In this document: positions 24,607 to 34,793 of the stretch, in pieces | Numbering within the stretch: position 1 is the first letter of the stretch | How the letters are laid out: each line of letters begins with the position of its first letter | Assembly: GCA_963840445.1 (NCBI GenBank) | Contig: CAWIZC010000018.1 | Coordinates: 62,001 to 126,000 of the forward strand | Direction: 5' to 3' | DNA from: AWTP1-13 sp963840445 | GTDB lineage: Bacteria > Pseudomonadota > Alphaproteobacteria > Rhizobiales > Hyphomicrobiaceae | DNA length: 64,000 nt | Translations under genes and position numbers: made by a program | The notes under the pieces: model-generated | What the model saw: the letters and a program-made list of their open reading frames with translations, nothing else | The model's database searches: none | What the model was told of the DNA's origin: nothing

Positions 24607-26781
24607 ATGAGCCGGATACCGGACTTCACCAAGGTCGAGTTGGCTGGGCCGGCCGCTGGCGGGGACACTGCCGTTAAGGCGAGCGGCGATGCCTGGCAGA
24701 CGCCGGAAGGCATCGCCGTCAAGCGCGCCTATTCGGCGGACGACATCGCCGGCCTCGACTTCATCGACGGCTATCCCGGCATCGCCCCGTTCCTGCGCGG
24801 GCCGTACCCGACCATGTACGTGACGCAGCCGTGGACCATCCGCCAGTACGCCGGCTTCTCGACAGCCGAAGACTCCAACGCCTTCTACCGGCGCAACATC
24901 GCCGCCGGGCAGAAGGGCCTGTCGGTGGCCTTCGATCTCGCCACCCACCGCGGCTACGACAGCGACCACCCGCGCGTGCGCGGCGATGTCGGCATGGCCG
25001 GCGTGGCCATCAATTCCATCTACGACATGCGCACGCTGTTCTCCGGCATCCCGCTCGACCAGATGACCGTGTCGATGACCATGAACGGCGCAGTGCTGCC
25101 GGTACTGGCGCTGTTCATCGTCGCCGGCGAGGAGCAGGGCGTGGCGCCGGCCAAGCTCGCCGGCACCATCCAGAACGACATCCTGAAAGAGTTCATGGTG
25201 CGGAACACCTACATCTATCCGCCCGAACCCTCGATGCGCATCATCTCCGACATCTTCGCCTTCACGTCGGCGAAGATGCCGAAGTTCAACTCCATTTCCA
25301 TCTCGGGCTACCACATGCAGGAGGCCGGCGCGACGGCCGATCTGGAGCTCGCCTACACGCTGGCCGACGGCGTCGAGTACGTGCGCGCCGGCGTCAACGC
25401 CGGGCTCGACATCGACGCGTTCGCTCCCAGGCTGTCGTTCTTTTGGGCAATCGGCATGAACTACTTCATGGAGGTCGCCAAGATGCGTGCCGCCCGCCTG
25501 CTGTGGGCGAACCTCATCAAGGCGGAGTTCAAGCCGAAGGACTTGAAGTCGCTGGCGCTGCGCACGCATTGCCAGACCTCGGGCTGGAGCCTGACCGCGC
25601 AGGACGCGTTCAACAACGTCACCCGCACGGCAATCGAAGCGCTGGCAGCCACGCACGGCGGCACACAGTCGCTGCACACCAATGCGCTCGACGAGGCGAT
25701 CGCCCTGCCGACGGACTTCTCGGCGCGCATTGCCCGCAACACGCAGCTGTTCATCCAGCAGGAGACCGGCACGTGCCGGATCATCGATCCCTGGGGTGGC
25801 AGCCACTACGTCGAGCGCCTCACCTACGAGCTGGCGCGCAAGGCGCAGGCGCACATCGCCGAGGTCGAGGAGCTGGGCGGCATGGCCAAGGCCATCGCGG
25901 CCGGCATTCCCAAGATGCGCATCGAAGAAGCGTCCGCACGCACGCAGGCCCGCATCGACGCGGGCGTACAGACCATCGTCGGCGTCAACAAGTACCAGGT
26001 GACCGACCAGGCCGAGATCGAGGTGCTGAAGGTCGACAACAAGAGCGTGCGCGAGAGCCAGATCGCCAAGCTGCAGCGCCTGAAGGGCGAGCGCGACGAG
26101 AAGGCCGTAGCTGCGGCGCTGGTGGCGCTAACCGAGGCGGCGAAAAGCGGCCAAGGCAATCTGCTGGAGATGGCGGTGGCGGCGGCGCGCGCCAAGGCCA
26201 CCGTCGGCGAGATTTCGGACGCCATGGAGAAGGTGTGGGGCCGGCATCGCGCCGACTCGCGCGCCGTGTCCGGCGTCTACACGGCAGAGGCAGGCAAGAT
26301 GAACAAGGATGTCGATCGCGTGCGCCGCATGGCCGAGGAGTTCGCCGCCAACGACGGCCGACGGCCGCGCATCCTGGTCGCCAAGATGGGCCAGGACGGC
26401 CACGACCGCGGCCAGAAGGTGATCGCGTCCGCGTTTGCCGATCTCGGCTTCGATGTCGACATCGGCCCGCTGTTCGCCACTCCCGACGAGGCGGCGCGCC
26501 AGGCGGTCGAGAACGACGTGCACATCATCGGCGTGTCGTCGCTGGCGGCCGGACACCTGACGCTGGTGCCGGATCTTACCGCGGCGCTCGAGAAGGAAGG
26601 CCGCGGCGACATCATGATCGTGGTCGGCGGCGTCATCCCGCCGTCGGACTATGACGCGCTGTTTGCGGCCGGCGCCAAGGCCGTGTTCGGCCCTGGCACC
26701 AACATCCCGGTCGCGGCTGCGGATTTGCTCGACAAGCTCAACGCGCAGCTGGGCTACGGGCCACGCGCCGCGGCAGAGTAG
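24607..26781 (+). CDS. scpA: Methylmalonyl-CoA mutase (large/single subunit)
   Basis: A 724-residue adenosylcobalamin enzyme that interconverts methylmalonyl-CoA and succinyl-CoA in propionate metabolism. The N-terminal TIM-barrel has GPYPTMYVTQPWTIRQYAGF, ATHRGYDSDHPRV and the CoA tunnel region. The C-terminal B12 domain has the DxHxxG motif in KMGQDGHDRGQKV at about residues 594-606. Length equals the catalytic subunit; no small subunit or meaB chaperone is adjacent, so it probably works as a homodimer with partners elsewhere. ATG at 24607 follows the TGAGCGC spacer closely. Confidence 0.95.
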   Translation: MSRIPDFTKVELAGPAAGGDTAVKASGDAWQTPEGIAVKRAYSADDIAGLDFIDGYPGIAPFLRGPYPTMYVTQPWTIRQYAGFSTAEDSNAFYRRNIAAGQKGLSVAFDLATHRGYDSDHPRVRGDVGMAGVAINSIYDMRTLFSGIPLDQMTVSMTMNGAVLPVLALFIVAGEEQGVAPAKLAGTIQNDILKEFMVRNTYIYPPEPSMRIISDIFAFTSAKMPKFNSISISGYHMQEAGATADLELAYTLADGVEYVRAGVNAGLDIDAFAPRLSFFWAIGMNYFMEVAKMRAARLLWANLIKAEFKPKDLKSLALRTHCQTSGWSLTAQDAFNNVTRTAIEALAATHGGTQSLHTNALDEAIALPTDFSARIARNTQLFIQQETGTCRIIDPWGGSHYVERLTYELARKAQAHIAEVEELGGMAKAIAAGIPKMRIEEASARTQARIDAGVQTIVGVNKYQVTDQAEIEVLKVDNKSVRESQIAKLQRLKGERDEKAVAAALVALTEAAKSGQGNLLEMAVAAARAKATVGEISDAMEKVWGRHRADSRAVSGVYTAEAGKMNKDVDRVRRMAEEFAANDGRRPRILVAKMGQDGHDRGQKVIASAFADLGFDVDIGPLFATPDEAARQAVENDVHIIGVSSLAAGHLTLVPDLTAALEKEGRGDIMIVVGGVIPPSDYDALFAAGAKAVFGPGTNIPVAAADLLDKLNAQLGYGPRAAAE

Positions 26782-26813
26782 AGCACTCCGCCCGGGCCGT
26801 TAGAGCTGCGCGC

Positions 26814-27644
26814 TCACGGTTTCGGCAATGTCTTCAGCCAATCACTCACCACCCCCACGACCTCGCCGTCCTGGCCCTGAAAGCCATGATGCGTGTCGGC
26901 TTCGCAAGGGTCGCTGCCCGTGGCCGTGCCGCCGCTGAGGATCTTGACATCCACCTTGGCGGCCTTGGTCAGCAGCGCCTTGAACTTGCCCGCCGACGAC
27001 GCGGCCGAATACCGGCAGCCGTCCTTGCTGTGGTTGACGAGCAAGGTCGATTGCGTGATGCGCTCGAGCCGGCCGACGTTGCGCTCCGCCGACGGCTGCG
27101 TGTTGTCGACGTGCATCAGCATGCCCGACGTGATGACGATGGCGTCAGGCTTCTCTTCGCCGCTCAGCTGCACGCCCGCCTTGGCGACCGACAGCGCGGC
27201 CCGGCTGGTGCCCACCAGATAAACGGGAGCGGCCAGCCCGCGCAGATGTTTGACCAGTGCGCCGATGTCACGCGCGTACGCCTCCGACCAGCGATAGCGG
27301 GGCACGCCGCCCGTGCCTTGTTTCAGATCGGGCGCAATATCAGGCACGGCGGTGAGAAACCCGTCCGTGGCATAGGCGGCTCGTGTACGTACCAGCTGGT
27401 TGCCCGCGCCCCAGCCGATGCTGCCGTCCTTGCCAAGCCGCAGATTGCCATGCCCGCCAGCAAGCAGGATGACGCTGCCCTGGGGCTTGTCGGGCGGAGT
27501 AAGCAAAAGCAGGCGCATGCTCTGGCCGGGCCGGGTTGGTAAATCGACCACCTTGTTGGTCTGGGCCTGGGCCGGTTGCATCGACAGGAGTCCGGCCAAG
27601 CCGGCAACCGCAAGCCCCAAGACAGTTCCATTGAATGACAGCAC
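26814..27644 (-). CDS. Exported alpha/beta-hydrolase-like protein of unknown function
   Basis: A 276-residue secreted protein. The signal peptide ends QPAQA before QTNK. An alpha/beta-hydrolase core is suggested by GSVILLAGGHGNL, by a Ser-containing elbow YLVGTSRAALSVAK and by a late ADTHHGFQGQD with candidate catalytic histidine. Cysteines in DGCRYS and DPCEADT could form a disulfide. Substrate unknown. It is convergent with methylmalonyl-CoA mutase (32 bp apart). Confidence 0.75.
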   Translation of the reverse strand: MLSFNGTVLGLAVAGLAGLLSMQPAQAQTNKVVDLPTRPGQSMRLLLLTPPDKPQGSVILLAGGHGNLRLGKDGSIGWGAGNQLVRTRAAYATDGFLTAVPDIAPDLKQGTGGVPRYRWSEAYARDIGALVKHLRGLAAPVYLVGTSRAALSVAKAGVQLSGEEKPDAIVITSGMLMHVDNTQPSAERNVGRLERITQSTLLVNHSKDGCRYSAASSAGKFKALLTKAAKVDVKILSGGTATGSDPCEADTHHGFQGQDGEVVGVVSDWLKTLPKP

Positions 27645-27749
27645 GCAAGGCCCCCTTTGTGGTTAGTGCAACGAACGAAAAATTGACCATTGGCCTGTAC
27701 CTGCTGCCCCTGGCGGAATGTGGATGCGGGGCGAGCCACATCGCCGCCT

Positions 27750-27779
27750 TGACAGCGCCCAGGTGCGCGGGTATCTCGT
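27750..27779 (+). promoter_or_regulatory. groESL promoter, sigma-32/sigma-70-like
   Basis: CTTGAC (27750-27755) and TATCTC (27774-27779), with a spacer near 17 bases. The form CTTGAC...TATCT resembles alphaproteobacterial heat-shock promoters, and it lies directly upstream of the CIRCE operator. Confidence 0.6.
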
Positions 27780-27790
27780 GGCTCCAGCTC

Positions 27791-27817
27791 TTGGCACTCT
27801 CTTATGCGAAGTGCTAA
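27791..27817 (+). promoter_or_regulatory. CIRCE operator (HrcA site)
   Basis: TTGGCACTC, nine bases, then AAGTGCTAA, against the consensus TTAGCACTC-N9-GAGTGCTAA: one mismatch in each arm. It lies about 74 bp before groES and overlaps the expected transcript start, so HrcA should repress groESL here. Confidence 0.85.
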
Positions 27818-27890
27818 CAGCTGTTAACTCCCATCAAACCATTCGGGGCTTCACTCTGCTAAGCCCCTGAAATCCGGAGAGCTTTCTTCC

Positions 27891-28181
27891 ATGAAGTTCC
27901 GTCCTTTGCACGATCGCGTGGTGGTTCGTCGCGTCGACAGCGAAACCAAGACCGCCGGCGGCATCATCATCCCCGACACGGCTGCCGAGAAGCCCCAGCA
28001 GGGCGAGATCATCGCCGTTGGCCCCGGCGCGCGTGACGAGGCCGGCAAGATCAATGCCCTCGACGTCAAGAAGGGCGACAAGGTGCTGTTCGGCAAATGG
28101 TCGGGCACCGAGGTCAAGATCGACGGTCAGGAACTCCTGATCATGAAGGAGAGCGACATCATGGGTGTGCTCGACCGCTGA
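27891..28181 (+). CDS. groS: Co-chaperonin GroES
   Basis: A 96-residue GroES that caps the GroEL ring. FRPLHDRVVVRRV opens the protein, GGIIIPDTAAEKPQQGEI is the mobile loop with the GroEL-binding IIIP, and it ends MKESDIMGVLDR. Encoded 121 bp before groEL and regulated by the CIRCE element upstream. TCCGGAGAG provides the ribosome site. Confidence 0.97.
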   Translation: MKFRPLHDRVVVRRVDSETKTAGGIIIPDTAAEKPQQGEIIAVGPGARDEAGKINALDVKKGDKVLFGKWSGTEVKIDGQELLIMKESDIMGVLDR

Positions 28182-28302
28182 ACCCGCAGCGTGAGTGGCC
28201 AGTCGTGAGTTGCCTCGGCTGCACCGACACCCCCACTCACCACTGACGACCGACCAACTCCCCCTTTTGCCCCAATCTCGAGAAGCTAGGAGCTAGTTCA
28301 CA

Positions 28303-29943
<1,641 letters not shown>

Positions 29944-29972
29944 GCCGCGCAGTCATTCTAAAGACGGCGTTC

Positions 29973-30016
29973 AAGGGCGTGCCACTGGCGGACAACCGCT
30001 GCTGGCGCGCCTTTTT
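29973..30016 (+). terminator. Rho-independent terminator of groESL
   Basis: AAGGGCGTGCCA pairs imperfectly with TGGCGCGCC, followed immediately by TTTTTCG. Position 30 bases after the groEL stop fits an operon terminator. Confidence 0.65.
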
Positions 30017-30203
30017 CGTTCGCAAGCGAGGACGGCAGTTAGCACCTCGTAAAGGCTGATAGAGGCGGCGGATGGCCGCGCGGCGGCGCTAACCCATTGA
30101 TGATACTAATTCTTAAGGCACCTAGCCGAGGCTGCGATCTGCCTCCCCAGGCCTCCCGTCCGGCGGCCTCGGGCAAGGCGCGTTCGTGTGCGGTCACGTG
30201 GTC

Positions 30204-31079
30204 ATGCAGAGTATCGTTTTCGACGACAGCGGCGAGATGTGGGATGCCAAGTCCTACCGCCTGGTGGAGATGCTGCAGGCATCTCTCTACGGGGAGGAGC
30301 TGCTCAACTATGCCGTAAAGAACCTCGGCTTCGTTGTCGTCAACGACAGCAAAGGCTCGTTGCGCATCCGCGTGAGACCGAGCGTCGTTTCGCCGATGGC
30401 CTTTAGCGGCTTCCTCTACTGGCTGCTGGACCGGTCCGTCGAACGCGTGCTCCTGTCGATCCTGGACAAAACCGGCTGGACGCACGAGTTGTTCGGCGAC
30501 AAGCAAGATGCCCTGAACCGCCTGCTGCAATGCTGCGGCCCGACCTACGAAGATCGAGCGGGCGAGTTCCTGCGCAAGCAGCGCAAGCTGGATCACCTGC
30601 CGTCCAGCAGTCCTCTACGCGGCCTCCTCAACATCTGGTCGGAAACTTTCCACCTCGATAAGCGTGAGCAACTGTGGAGCATCACGCGTGAGGCACTGAA
30701 GGGACGCTACGCGCTGCTCGAGTCGACAGAGAGATCGCCCAATCTCGTCTTCCAGGAAATCGGCCCGGGCTTCCTCAGCTTCAACGACACATGGCTGTCG
30801 CAGGCGCGCGGGCTGCGCCTCGAGGACCAGATCGATTTCGCGTACGGCAAGTGGCTGGCCTCCACCTACAAGGACGCCATGAATGCCGGCGGTCCCTGCC
30901 TGGAGGACGTGGATGCCATCATCAACCGGCCGGACGGCGGGCGCCGCCGTGTGCGCTACCGCCGCCTGATCCTGACCGGACAGAAGAAGAAGGGGCCGCT
31001 ATCCGTTCTGAGCGCGTCGGTCATCGACGACAGCATCGACCTGCGTGTCGAACGTATCAAGGAAGTTGCGCAGGTCTGA
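30204..31079 (+). CDS. Protein of unknown function, possible PAS-like C-terminus
   Basis: A 291-residue cytoplasmic protein without signal peptide. The first 110 residues (SIVFDDSGEMWDAKSYRL, NDSKGSLRIRVRPSVVSPMA) look like a compact alpha/beta sensor-type module. Residues about 190-285 (GPGFLSFNDTWLSQARGL, RLILTGQKKKGPLSVLSAS) have a PAS-like strand pattern. No enzyme motif is seen. The ATG at 30204 is preferred; a GTG at 30186 is possible. Its last 81 bases overlap the convergent gene. A PAS assignment is inference. Confidence 0.65.
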   Translation: MQSIVFDDSGEMWDAKSYRLVEMLQASLYGEELLNYAVKNLGFVVVNDSKGSLRIRVRPSVVSPMAFSGFLYWLLDRSVERVLLSILDKTGWTHELFGDKQDALNRLLQCCGPTYEDRAGEFLRKQRKLDHLPSSSPLRGLLNIWSETFHLDKREQLWSITREALKGRYALLESTERSPNLVFQEIGPGFLSFNDTWLSQARGLRLEDQIDFAYGKWLASTYKDAMNAGGPCLEDVDAIINRPDGGRRRVRYRRLILTGQKKKGPLSVLSASVIDDSIDLRVERIKEVAQV

Positions 31080-31853
31080 GACCAGCTCCTCGGGCCGCAT
31101 CCACAAGAACGCCAGGTACATGTCTCCGAGCGGCGTGTTGCGCCAGTCGAGGACCCACTGGATGTTGTTGTAACCGCAGCGCTTGTGAAAGCCGCCGTTG
31201 ACCACGCCCTTGTCCATCACCGTCGTGGTGAAATCGGAATTCCACCGGGTATAGGCGTAGGCGCGTGAAATGCGCGGCAAGATGCCGGACAGCCAGCGCT
31301 TGCGGTAGTCCGGCCGGTACCAGCCACCGCCAGAGAAGACCACGCGCCCGGTGACGAACTTGGTGGCCTCGGAGGTGACAGTGCAGGTCTCGCCCGGCAA
31401 AGCCTGCTTCTCGGGGTGGTCGTAGAACAGCCGCAGGCTGCGCGCGGCATCGTAGAAGGACGAATCGGGCCAGTCGTATAAGCGTGCGGCCTGGGTGGCG
31501 ACTACGTCGCCCGCACAATTCCGCCCGAGAATGCAGAACGAATGTTCTGCGTCGAGATCGTTATACCGCGTGCTGAACAGCGGGACGAGCGGCTTCCAGG
31601 TGGCGCGATTGCGATCATTGACTCGCTGCAACTCGTGCAGCGGCGCAAATTCGAGCGTCACGCCGCGTTCGCGCGCTGCGGCATCAGCCATCAGGAAAAA
31701 CCTGCCGAGCACATCGGCTGGTCCGTGCTCGACAGTGACATCAGTCAGCCACGATGGTGTGGACCGGTCACTGCGCGCGCTCTGTGGTATGGGCTTAATG
31801 AACTCTTGACGTTCGTTCGCGATTGCTACTTCTACTGATCTCTGCTCAACCAT
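30999..31853 (-). CDS. GNAT-like protein of unknown function
   Basis: A 284-residue protein with a middle section (about 70-240) resembling the acetyltransferase fold seen in some uncharacterised proteins: SFCILGRNCAGDVVATQAAR strand and turn, FSGGGWYRPDYRKRWLSGIL, and a late ATTVMDKGV-type strand. No acetyl-CoA P-loop is certain. GGAGGAG seven bases upstream of ATG 31853 fixes the start. The 3' end overlaps the facing gene by 81 bases. Function unknown. Confidence 0.65.
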   Translation of the reverse strand: MVEQRSVEVAIANERQEFIKPIPQSARSDRSTPSWLTDVTVEHGPADVLGRFFLMADAAARERGVTLEFAPLHELQRVNDRNRATWKPLVPLFSTRYNDLDAEHSFCILGRNCAGDVVATQAARLYDWPDSSFYDAARSLRLFYDHPEKQALPGETCTVTSEATKFVTGRVVFSGGGWYRPDYRKRWLSGILPRISRAYAYTRWNSDFTTTVMDKGVVNGGFHKRCGYNNIQWVLDWRNTPLGDMYLAFLWMRPEELVSDLRNFLDTFDTQVDAVVDDRRAQNG

Positions 31854-31923
31854 TGACTCCTCCGCGACACCACACTCGGCGTCATTCTGAGGCAGCGTTT
31901 AACATTCTGCCAACGCTGTTATC

Positions 31924-31963
31924 TAGACGGCGTGGCGAAAATATTTAGACAGCGCGGCAAAAA
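31924..31963. repeat. Two 18-base direct repeats spaced 22 bases
   Basis: TAGACGGCGTGGCGAAAA (31924) and TAGACAGCGCGGCAAAAA (31946) recur on the same face of the helix in an AT-rich divergent promoter region. They may be a regulator's double site. Confidence 0.5.
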
Positions 31964-32041
31964 ACCGCCGTTTTGGTTTCCACTGCTGAAAGTGACCCAA
32001 TATGGCGCAAAACGGTCGTTAACAGTTTCGTGAGGAGTCGG

Positions 32042-33112
32042 ATGGTGAGCCGCCGTCGCTTGCTGAAGATGCTAACCGGTTTCGCTGCGGTGGGTGCAGG
32101 CGGCTGGGCACTGCTGCGCGGTGCGCGCGCCAACGCCTATTATCAAGGCCCTTTATCGGACCACTTCGACGGCACGCGCTTCTTCAATCCAAGCGGCTTG
32201 CGGCCCAAAGGACCGGGCGCATTCCTGAAATGGCAGCTAGGCGGTCGCAGTGCTGCTAGCTGGCCTGCGAATTATCCGAGCCCATTCCGCGATCGTCCGC
32301 CCGCGCGCCACGAAGGTGATGGTGCGCGCATCGCCTATGTTGGACATGCGTCTTTCTTGATCCAGACGCGCGGACGCAATCTGCTCGTCGATCCAGTATG
32401 GGCCGCACAAGTCGGTCCTCTATCCTTTATCGGACCGCGACGGGCGAATGAGCCCGGCATTGCGTTCGAGGATCTACCGCGTATCGACGCGGTGCTCGTC
32501 ACGCATAATCACTACGATCACATGGACACGCAGGTGATCGGCCGAGTTTGGCAAAACTTCCGCCCGCGCGTCATTACGCCGCTCGGCAACGATACGATCC
32601 TGTCGCGTGCGGTGCCGGGGCTGACGGCAACTGCCGTGGACTGGGACGGCAAGGTCGATCTCGGTGACGGCCTGACCGTGCACGTGGAGCCGACCGTGCA
32701 TTGGTCGGCGCGCGGCATCGGCGACCGTATGCACGCGCTATGGGCGAGCTTCGTCCTGGAGGCCGGGGCAAACAAGATCTACTGCATCGGCGATACCGGC
32801 TTTGCCGACGGCAACAGTTTCCGCCGCGTGCGCGAGCGCCACCCCGGGCTGGCGCTGGCGCTGGTGCCCATCGGCGCCTACGAACCGCGCTGGTTCATGC
32901 GCAACAACCACATCAACCCCACGGAGGCGGTCGAGGTGCTGGAGTTGTCCGGCGCCGCGCGTGCGCTCGGCCATCACTGGGGCACCTTCCACCTCACCGA
33001 CGAGGCGATCGAGCAGCCCATGCTCGACCTGGCTGTCGCCCGCGACGCACGCGGCATTGCGCCCGAGCGCTTCCCGGCCTTGCGGCCGGGCCAAGTGCAC
33101 ACGATCGCCTGA
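32042..33112 (+). CDS. MBL-fold metal-dependent hydrolase (RomA/NAPE-PLD-like), Tat signal
   Basis: A 356-residue enzyme. The N-terminus (MVSRRRLLKMLTGFAAVGAG) is a twin-arginine-like signal. The metallo-beta-lactamase core has VGHASFLIQTRGRNLLVDPV, the metal motif THNHYDHMD, TVHWSARG and YCIGDTGFADG, plus a late GHHWGTFHLTDE, the arrangement of N-acyl-phosphatidylethanolamine phospholipase D-like proteins. A phosphodiesterase reaction on a lipid-like substrate is inferred. GAGGAG before ATG 32042 rules out the longer frame. Confidence 0.85.
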   Translation: MVSRRRLLKMLTGFAAVGAGGWALLRGARANAYYQGPLSDHFDGTRFFNPSGLRPKGPGAFLKWQLGGRSAASWPANYPSPFRDRPPARHEGDGARIAYVGHASFLIQTRGRNLLVDPVWAAQVGPLSFIGPRRANEPGIAFEDLPRIDAVLVTHNHYDHMDTQVIGRVWQNFRPRVITPLGNDTILSRAVPGLTATAVDWDGKVDLGDGLTVHVEPTVHWSARGIGDRMHALWASFVLEAGANKIYCIGDTGFADGNSFRRVRERHPGLALALVPIGAYEPRWFMRNNHINPTEAVEVLELSGAARALGHHWGTFHLTDEAIEQPMLDLAVARDARGIAPERFPALRPGQVHTIA

Positions 33113-33210
33113 CGTCCGGCCTTCGTCAGATAGGGAGGCGGCTGCCGGGAGGTGGGTATCGGCCGCAAGGCTCGGCGGCCGCGTCGCGCGTCCATCGGGT
33201 CGGAAAGGCC

Positions 33211-34128
33211 TTAGCCTGCGCCCGACGACAGCTGTGCCAGCAGGATACCGGAGATGACGAGCACCAGCGCGACGAGGTGGAACATCATGAACGGCTCGCC
33301 GAGCAGCACCACGGCCAGGATCGCCGAGAACACCGGCACCAGGTTCATGAATATCCCCGCGCGCCCGGGCCCGATCAGGTCGACGCCGCGCATGAAGTAG
33401 AGCTGCGCCAGGCACGATGGGAATATGGCAACGAAGGCCGTCACCATCAGCCCCTGGCTGGTCGGCATGGTCAGTCCGGTGGTGAGCGCCTCGAAGGCGA
33501 GCAGCGGCAGCGATGTCAGCGCCGCGATCAGCGCCAGCAGCGTGAAGAAAGGGGCGCCCGGTATCGCCGGGCGTTTGCGCAGCGCCACGGCATAGAACGC
33601 ATAGAGCACGCAGGCGATCAACATCAGCAGATCACCCCGGTTGAACTCGATATCGAGGATGCCGAGCGGTACACCGCGCGTCGCAATCACCAGCACGCCA
33701 ATCGAGGTGATCAGCACGCCCACCACCTGCATCAACGTCACGCGCGTGCCGTGCGCCAGGAAGGCGCCCACCATCACGAAGATCGGCAGTGCGCCCTGCA
33801 GAATGCCGATGTTGATGGCGGTGGTGTAATGGCCCGCCACATAGAACAGCACGTTGAAGCCGGTGAACCCCAGCGCCCCCATCAGGATCACGCTGGTCAG
33901 CTTCGGCTTGATCAGCGGCCAGTACTGCCGCACCTGCCTGCCATAGACCGGCCACAGCACCGCCAGTACCAGCACCCAGCGCAGGAACACCAGCGACAGC
34001 GGTGTGATCTGACCGACAGCCAGCCGGCTGCAGATGGCGTTGCCGGCCCAGAATATCCCGCACAGGCCAAGCAGAAGGCTCGGCGAGTCGTAGAAACGCT
34101 CGTTCAGGCGTTTGAGGCTGCTTATCAC
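33211..34128 (-). CDS. EamA/DMT-superfamily transporter
   Basis: A 305-residue membrane protein with ten helices in two EamA repeats (LGLCGIFWAGNAICSRLA; LYFMRGVDLIGPGRAGIFMN; AVVLLGEPFMMFHLVALVLV). Substrate unknown. It is convergent with the MBL hydrolase gene (98 bp). Distinct from the DMT gene at 2056; they share only family-level features. Confidence 0.87.
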   Translation of the reverse strand: MISSLKRLNERFYDSPSLLLGLCGIFWAGNAICSRLAVGQITPLSLVFLRWVLVLAVLWPVYGRQVRQYWPLIKPKLTSVILMGALGFTGFNVLFYVAGHYTTAINIGILQGALPIFVMVGAFLAHGTRVTLMQVVGVLITSIGVLVIATRGVPLGILDIEFNRGDLLMLIACVLYAFYAVALRKRPAIPGAPFFTLLALIAALTSLPLLAFEALTTGLTMPTSQGLMVTAFVAIFPSCLAQLYFMRGVDLIGPGRAGIFMNLVPVFSAILAVVLLGEPFMMFHLVALVLVISGILLAQLSSGAG

Positions 34129-34171
34129 GGGCTTGCGCTTTCGAGACTTTCGCTACGCTAGGACGCACTCG

Positions 34172-34257
34172 TCATGGCCGGCCTATTCCCAGCCAGCCAT
34201 CAACTTCTTAAAAACTCGAGGATGGCTGGATTCTCGGGACAAGCCCGAGGATGACCG
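34172..34257. repeat. Palindromic intergenic repeat
   Basis: Starts GTCATGGCCGG and ends CTCGGGACAAGCCCGAGGATGACC, with a GATGGCTGGATT unit repeated as CCAGCCATC. Same family as 13027 and 39531. Confidence 0.6.
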
Positions 34258-34293
34258 TTGGCCTTGGAAATTCCAGTTCAACCAAAATTGGGA

Positions 34294-34578
34294 TCAGCGT
34301 TTGCAGCCGGCCAGTTTGCGCTCGCGGTTCTGGGCCTGGGCTTTCCAGCTGTCAGGGCTTTGCGTGGTACACCAGGCAAGATGCGCCTGCCGGTCTGTAT
34401 TCCACTCCGGCCCGGCGAAGCCGCATTTCCTGAGCTCGTTCTGCTGCTGCTGCTTGATGGCCGTATCGGCGTACCAGGCGCAGTTCGCGGCCTGCGCGGC
34501 GGCGTCGCGAGGTACGGCCAGCAGGAGCGCGAGACCGGCGAGGAGCAGCAGGGCGGCAACGGTCGTGATGGATCGCAT
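34294..34578 (-). CDS. Small exported cysteine-containing protein
   Basis: A 94-residue protein. Signal peptide residues 1-30 (TVAALLLLAGLALLLAVP, cleavage near AAQA). The mature domain has four cysteines (NCAWY, KCGFA, WCTTQ, GCKR), compatible with two disulfides, and is hydrophilic. GAGGACCC before the ATG at 34578 is a ribosome site; ATG at 34599 is an alternative. Function unknown. Confidence 0.7.
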   Translation of the reverse strand: MRSITTVAALLLLAGLALLLAVPRDAAAQAANCAWYADTAIKQQQQNELRKCGFAGPEWNTDRQAHLAWCTTQSPDSWKAQAQNRERKLAGCKR

Positions 34579-34681
34579 GGGCGGGTCCTCGGGTGTCATC
34601 CTCGCTCGCACCTTATCGACGCTTGGTGCCATGCCATTGTGAATACTCCGCGGCCCTGCACCGCGGCAAATGTTTCCGCCT

Positions 34682-34788
34682 GTCATCCCTGCCTGAGCGC
34701 AGGTCCAAGCCGGGACCCAGGGGCCACAGCGGTCTCGCCGCGGCCCTGGGTCCCGGATATTCGCTGCCGCGAACTCCGGGATGACATC
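34682..34788. repeat. GTCATCCC...GGGATGACA palindromic repeat
   Basis: Starts TGTCATCCCTGCCTGAGCGC and ends AACTCCGGGATGACA; inside, GGGACCCAGGGGCC pairs with GGCCCTGGGTCCC. Closely matches the element at 48159. Confidence 0.75.
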
Positions 34789-34793
34789 GGACC

